Origin: Candidatus Aenigmarchaeota archaeon ex4484_52
Lineage (GTDB): Archaea; EX4484-52
DNA: 32,115 nucleotides
Assembly: GCA_002254415.1 (NCBI GenBank)
Contig: NJDR01000001.1
Location: 1 to 32,115, forward strand
Direction: 5' to 3'
Shown: positions 30,041 through 32,115 of the stretch, piece by piece
Layout of the letters: each line of letters begins with the position of its first letter
How positions within the stretch are numbered: the stretch's first letter is position 1
Program-made: the position numbers and the translations under genes
Notes under the pieces: model-generated
What the model saw: only the letters and a program-made list of their open reading frames with translations
What the model was told of the DNA's origin: nothing
Databases searched by the model: none

Positions 30041-30499
30041 TTACAAGATTTTTTCTTCTTTGTCTGCAATATATTTTGTATTGCATTCACAATAAATACA
30101 TTTTAAAATAATTGGCTTTTTGCATACAACCATAAATTCTGGATCAATCTGCTCATAATTTGTAATGCATCGCGGATTTCTGCATTTTCCAATTCCTTTA
30201 ATAAAATCAGGTATTTTTGCATTATTTTTTTGAATAATTTTACTATTTTTTATAATGCTAATTGTCGCATTTGGACTAATAAGTGCAAGTTCATTATATT
30301 CTTTTTCTTTTAGAAATTTGTTTTCTATTTTTATTATATCTTTTTTTTTGTATTTTTTGCTCTTTGCATTAATGCAAATAATTACGCATTCATCTTTTAT
30401 ATTGCCTAAAATAGAGAGCACCTTGATTGCACAATCAGGCTTTATATGATCAATTACTGTGCCATTAATTATTTTTCTAATTTTTTGTTCTTTTTTCAT
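30041..30499 (-). CDS. pyrI: Aspartate carbamoyltransferase regulatory chain
   Basis: This 152-residue chain binds nucleotides and carries the zinc that holds the catalytic trimers together. The N-terminal effector domain begins IINGTVIDHIKPDCAIKVLS (family GTVIDHIxxGxAxxVL). The zinc site is GKCRNPRCITNYEQ near 105-118 with LKCIYCE near 134, matching C-x4-C and C-x2-C. It lies 12 bases after pyrB on the same strand, the usual pyrBI arrangement. Confidence 0.95.
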   Translation of the reverse strand: MKKEQKIRKIINGTVIDHIKPDCAIKVLSILGNIKDECVIICINAKSKKYKKKDIIKIENKFLKEKEYNELALISPNATISIIKNSKIIQKNNAKIPDFIKGIGKCRNPRCITNYEQIDPEFMVVCKKPIILKCIYCECNTKYIADKEEKIL

Positions 30500-30511
30500 A
30501 TATATTGTATT

Positions 30512-31438
30512 TTATATTTTAAGCATTATTTCCAATATTGCCATTCTGACAGGAACTCCAAAAAATGCCTGCTGGAAATAAATGCATCTTTTGTCATTGT
30601 CAATTTCTGGATTTATTTCATCTACTCTTGGAAGCGGATGCATAATAAAAAGATTTTTTGGTGCAATAGACATTATTTTTTTATCCAATATATATCTGCC
30701 TTTAAGTCGCAAATATTCTTTTTCACTAATGAATCTTTCCTTTTGTATGCGAGTGATATATAAAATATCTAATTTATTTATTACTTCATTTAAATTTTCT
30801 GTCTGGAATATTTTTCCGCCATAATTTTGGATTTTGTCCTTTATTTCATTTGGCATTCTTAATTCTTCAGGGCTGATGCAAATAATTTCATTTCCAAATA
30901 ACGCCAATGCCTGCAAAAGAGAATGCGTTGTTCTTCCAAATTTCAAGTCCCCACACAACCCGATTTTTAAATTTGAAATAGTATTCTTCTTTATCATAAT
31001 AGTAAATAAATCCATTAATGTCTGTGTTGGGTGTTCGTGCCCGCCATCTCCCGCATTAATAATAGGAATTTTGCAGTATTTTGCTGCTAATTTAGATGAA
31101 CCTTCTAATGGGTGTCTTATGCAAATAATATCGGCATAATTTTGAACAGTTTTTATTGTATCTGTAAGTGATTCTCCTTTTTTTGCTGAACTTGTGCTTG
31201 CATCAGCAAAGCCAATTACATTTCCTCCTAAGCGATGCATTGCCGCCTCAAAAGACAGGCGCGTCCTCGTGCTTGCTTCAAAAAATAAACATGCAAGAAT
31301 TTTGCCTTTGCAAATATTAAGAGTTTTTTTGCTATTTAAAATATTTAGCATTTGTTTTGATTTGTCAAGGATAAAATTGATTTGCTCTTTTGTCAAGTTA
31401 TCAATGCTTGTTAAATGTGTTATTTGTTTTAAAACCAT
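30512..31438 (-). CDS. pyrB: Aspartate carbamoyltransferase catalytic chain
   Basis: This 308-residue enzyme makes carbamoyl aspartate from carbamoyl phosphate and aspartate, the committed step of pyrimidine synthesis. The carbamoyl-phosphate signature is FFEASTRTRLSFEAAMHRLG at about 52-71, with the S-T-R-T-R loop. SAKKGESLTDTIKT near 83 holds the conserved K-G-E-S. GGHEHPTQTLMDL near 133 supplies the HPTQ motif. LGLCGDLKFGRTTHSL-like residues follow near 160, and IMHPLPRVDEI near 268 gives the H-P-L-P-R aspartate-binding stretch. Length is normal. pyrB comes first, then pyrI. No other pyr genes are in the window. Confidence 0.97.
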   Translation of the reverse strand: MVLKQITHLTSIDNLTKEQINFILDKSKQMLNILNSKKTLNICKGKILACLFFEASTRTRLSFEAAMHRLGGNVIGFADASTSSAKKGESLTDTIKTVQNYADIICIRHPLEGSSKLAAKYCKIPIINAGDGGHEHPTQTLMDLFTIMIKKNTISNLKIGLCGDLKFGRTTHSLLQALALFGNEIICISPEELRMPNEIKDKIQNYGGKIFQTENLNEVINKLDILYITRIQKERFISEKEYLRLKGRYILDKKIMSIAPKNLFIMHPLPRVDEINPEIDNDKRCIYFQQAFFGVPVRMAILEIMLKI

Positions 31439-31454
31439 ATAAATTCAGGTTTTT

Positions 31455-32115
31455 TTAAAAATCAAAGTCCTGTATTTTTTCCCATTTATTTTCATCTAAT
31501 ACAATAATTTTGTCAGTTCCGATTATATACAAACAATCATCAATATAGATTGCTCTTTTTGCTGATATATTACTTATTGTCTTTTTTAAGTGCAATTTAT
31601 CATTTTCATAAGAAAATACATAGCCGCCTTTGCGCCCGGGAAGGAAAAATATATTATGTTTTTTGTCCAATAAAAAAGCATGATGCGTATTTAAAATATC
31701 AGACCAATATTCATTTAAAATATATTTATCTACTTCAACTGGATTTTCTGGATTTGATACATCAAACAAGGATATTTTTATTTTTGAGTCCTCTTTGCCT
31801 ATTCCCAAAATTTTGTTTTTCTCAATTGGATGAAGATAAGAAGAATACCCGGGTATTTTGAGTTCTCCTTTTAATTCTGGATTTAGAGGATCTGACAAAT
31901 CCAAAACATAAAACGGGTCTATTTTCCTGAATGTTACAACATAGGCATTATCCTGCAAAAACCTAACAGAATAAATCTTCTCTGTTTTTCCCAAGTCCCT
32001 GACAGAACCAACAATATTTAAGTCATTATCCAAAACATAAATATCACTGAAACTATTACTCCATTGCCCGCTTGTTGTTGCAGTCCGCAGATAATTATTG
32101 TATTCATCCAAAGAA
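31455..32115 (-). CDS. Beta-propeller domain protein, partial (5' end beyond the window)
   Basis: At least 219 residues are seen, and the frame stays open to the window edge. The sequence repeats blade-like units such as SDIYVLDNDLNIVGSVRDLG, YVLDLSDPLNPELKGELKIP and ISLFDVSNPENPVEVDKYIL. The DEYNNYLRTATTSG and F-D-V-S-(N/D)-P-x-x-P stretches match the C-terminal beta-propeller family found in secreted archaeal and bacterial proteins (COG4880). A full-length member would have an N-terminal signal peptide and several more blades. The leading TTG-encoded residue is internal, not a true start. It ends 17 bases before the pyrB start. Confidence 0.8.
   Translation of the reverse strand, partial: SLDEYNNYLRTATTSGQWSNSFSDIYVLDNDLNIVGSVRDLGKTEKIYSVRFLQDNAYVVTFRKIDPFYVLDLSDPLNPELKGELKIPGYSSYLHPIEKNKILGIGKEDSKIKISLFDVSNPENPVEVDKYILNEYWSDILNTHHAFLLDKKHNIFFLPGRKGGYVFSYENDKLHLKKTISNISAKRAIYIDDCLYIIGTDKIIVLDENKWEKIQDFDF

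Noticed and set aside
1..32115. CRISPR array, toxin-antitoxin, restriction or phage genes
   Set aside because: Both strands were scanned for regularly spaced repeats and for recognisable families of these types; none was seen.

Overview
This window is a strongly AT-rich, gene-dense piece of an archaeal chromosome. The archaeal markers are consistent: Rrp4, L7Ae, uS15, the uS13-uS4-uS11 cluster, eS24, eS19, RNase P Rpp29, Spt4, Pelota, Trm5, archaeal DnaG, Nog1, MinD and FtsZ. Other archaeal signs are an intron-bearing tRNA, no encoded CCA ends and GGTGAT-type ribosome binding sites. Short proteins, dense packing with overlapping genes, membrane-anchored Cys-rich small proteins and a stand-alone bacterial-type DnaK suggest a small-genome DPANN-type archaeon (Woesearchaeota, Pacearchaeota or Nanoarchaeota-like). 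That placement is inference; no phylogeny was run.

Layout. 1-693 has no intact gene but holds a frameshifted remnant of an archaeal P-loop ATPase. 694-3049 (minus) is a translation and RNA-processing operon: L7Ae, Rrp4, uS15, an Era-like GTPase and a tiny membrane protein. 3211-4964 is pgk bracketed by a 33-bp inverted repeat. 5051-6484 carries minD, a zinc-ribbon protein, a ferredoxin and tRNA-Ser(CGA). 6800-8155 (minus) carries Trm5, an intron-containing tRNA-Ile(UAU) and a winged-helix regulator. 8220-13685 (plus) carries NAD kinase, a possible pseudoknot RNA, a membrane protein with a lipoprotein, an acylphosphatase/coiled-coil protein preceded by a 29-codon ORF matching its tail, SAH hydrolase, and two tandem paralogous membrane-anchored Cys-containing proteins. 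13710-16826 holds dnaG, DUF167, a Nudix hydrolase and ftsZ. 16920-19737 holds uS13, uS4, uS11 and Nog1. 19738-20520 holds nested inverted repeats and a decayed trpG. 20530-25222 carries a truncated Nop10-like zinc ribbon, a secreted Cys-rich protein, a coiled-coil protein running antisense into tRNA-Thr, archaetidylserine synthase, a TBP-like protein, GatC, Spt4, eS24, Rpp29, tRNA-Ser(GGA) and uS14. 25227-27915 (minus) carries DUF655, eS19, a ThiI-like THUMP protein and Pelota. The end holds dnaK, pyrBI and a partial beta-propeller protein.

How it fits together. Most genes serve translation, RNA processing and cell division. The exosome is represented twice, by Rrp4 and by DnaG (known to bind the archaeal exosome). 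Metabolism is thin: pgk, NAD kinase, SAH hydrolase, the first pyrimidine step and one polar-lipid step. The trpG remnant shows gene loss in progress. The most striking signals are the intron-containing tRNA-Ile(UAU), uS14 with no start codon outside the upstream tRNA-Ser, the ThiI homologue without its PP-loop, the inverted repeat around pgk, and the mini-ORF that duplicates its neighbour's C-terminal tail. No CRISPR array, transposase or defence system was seen.
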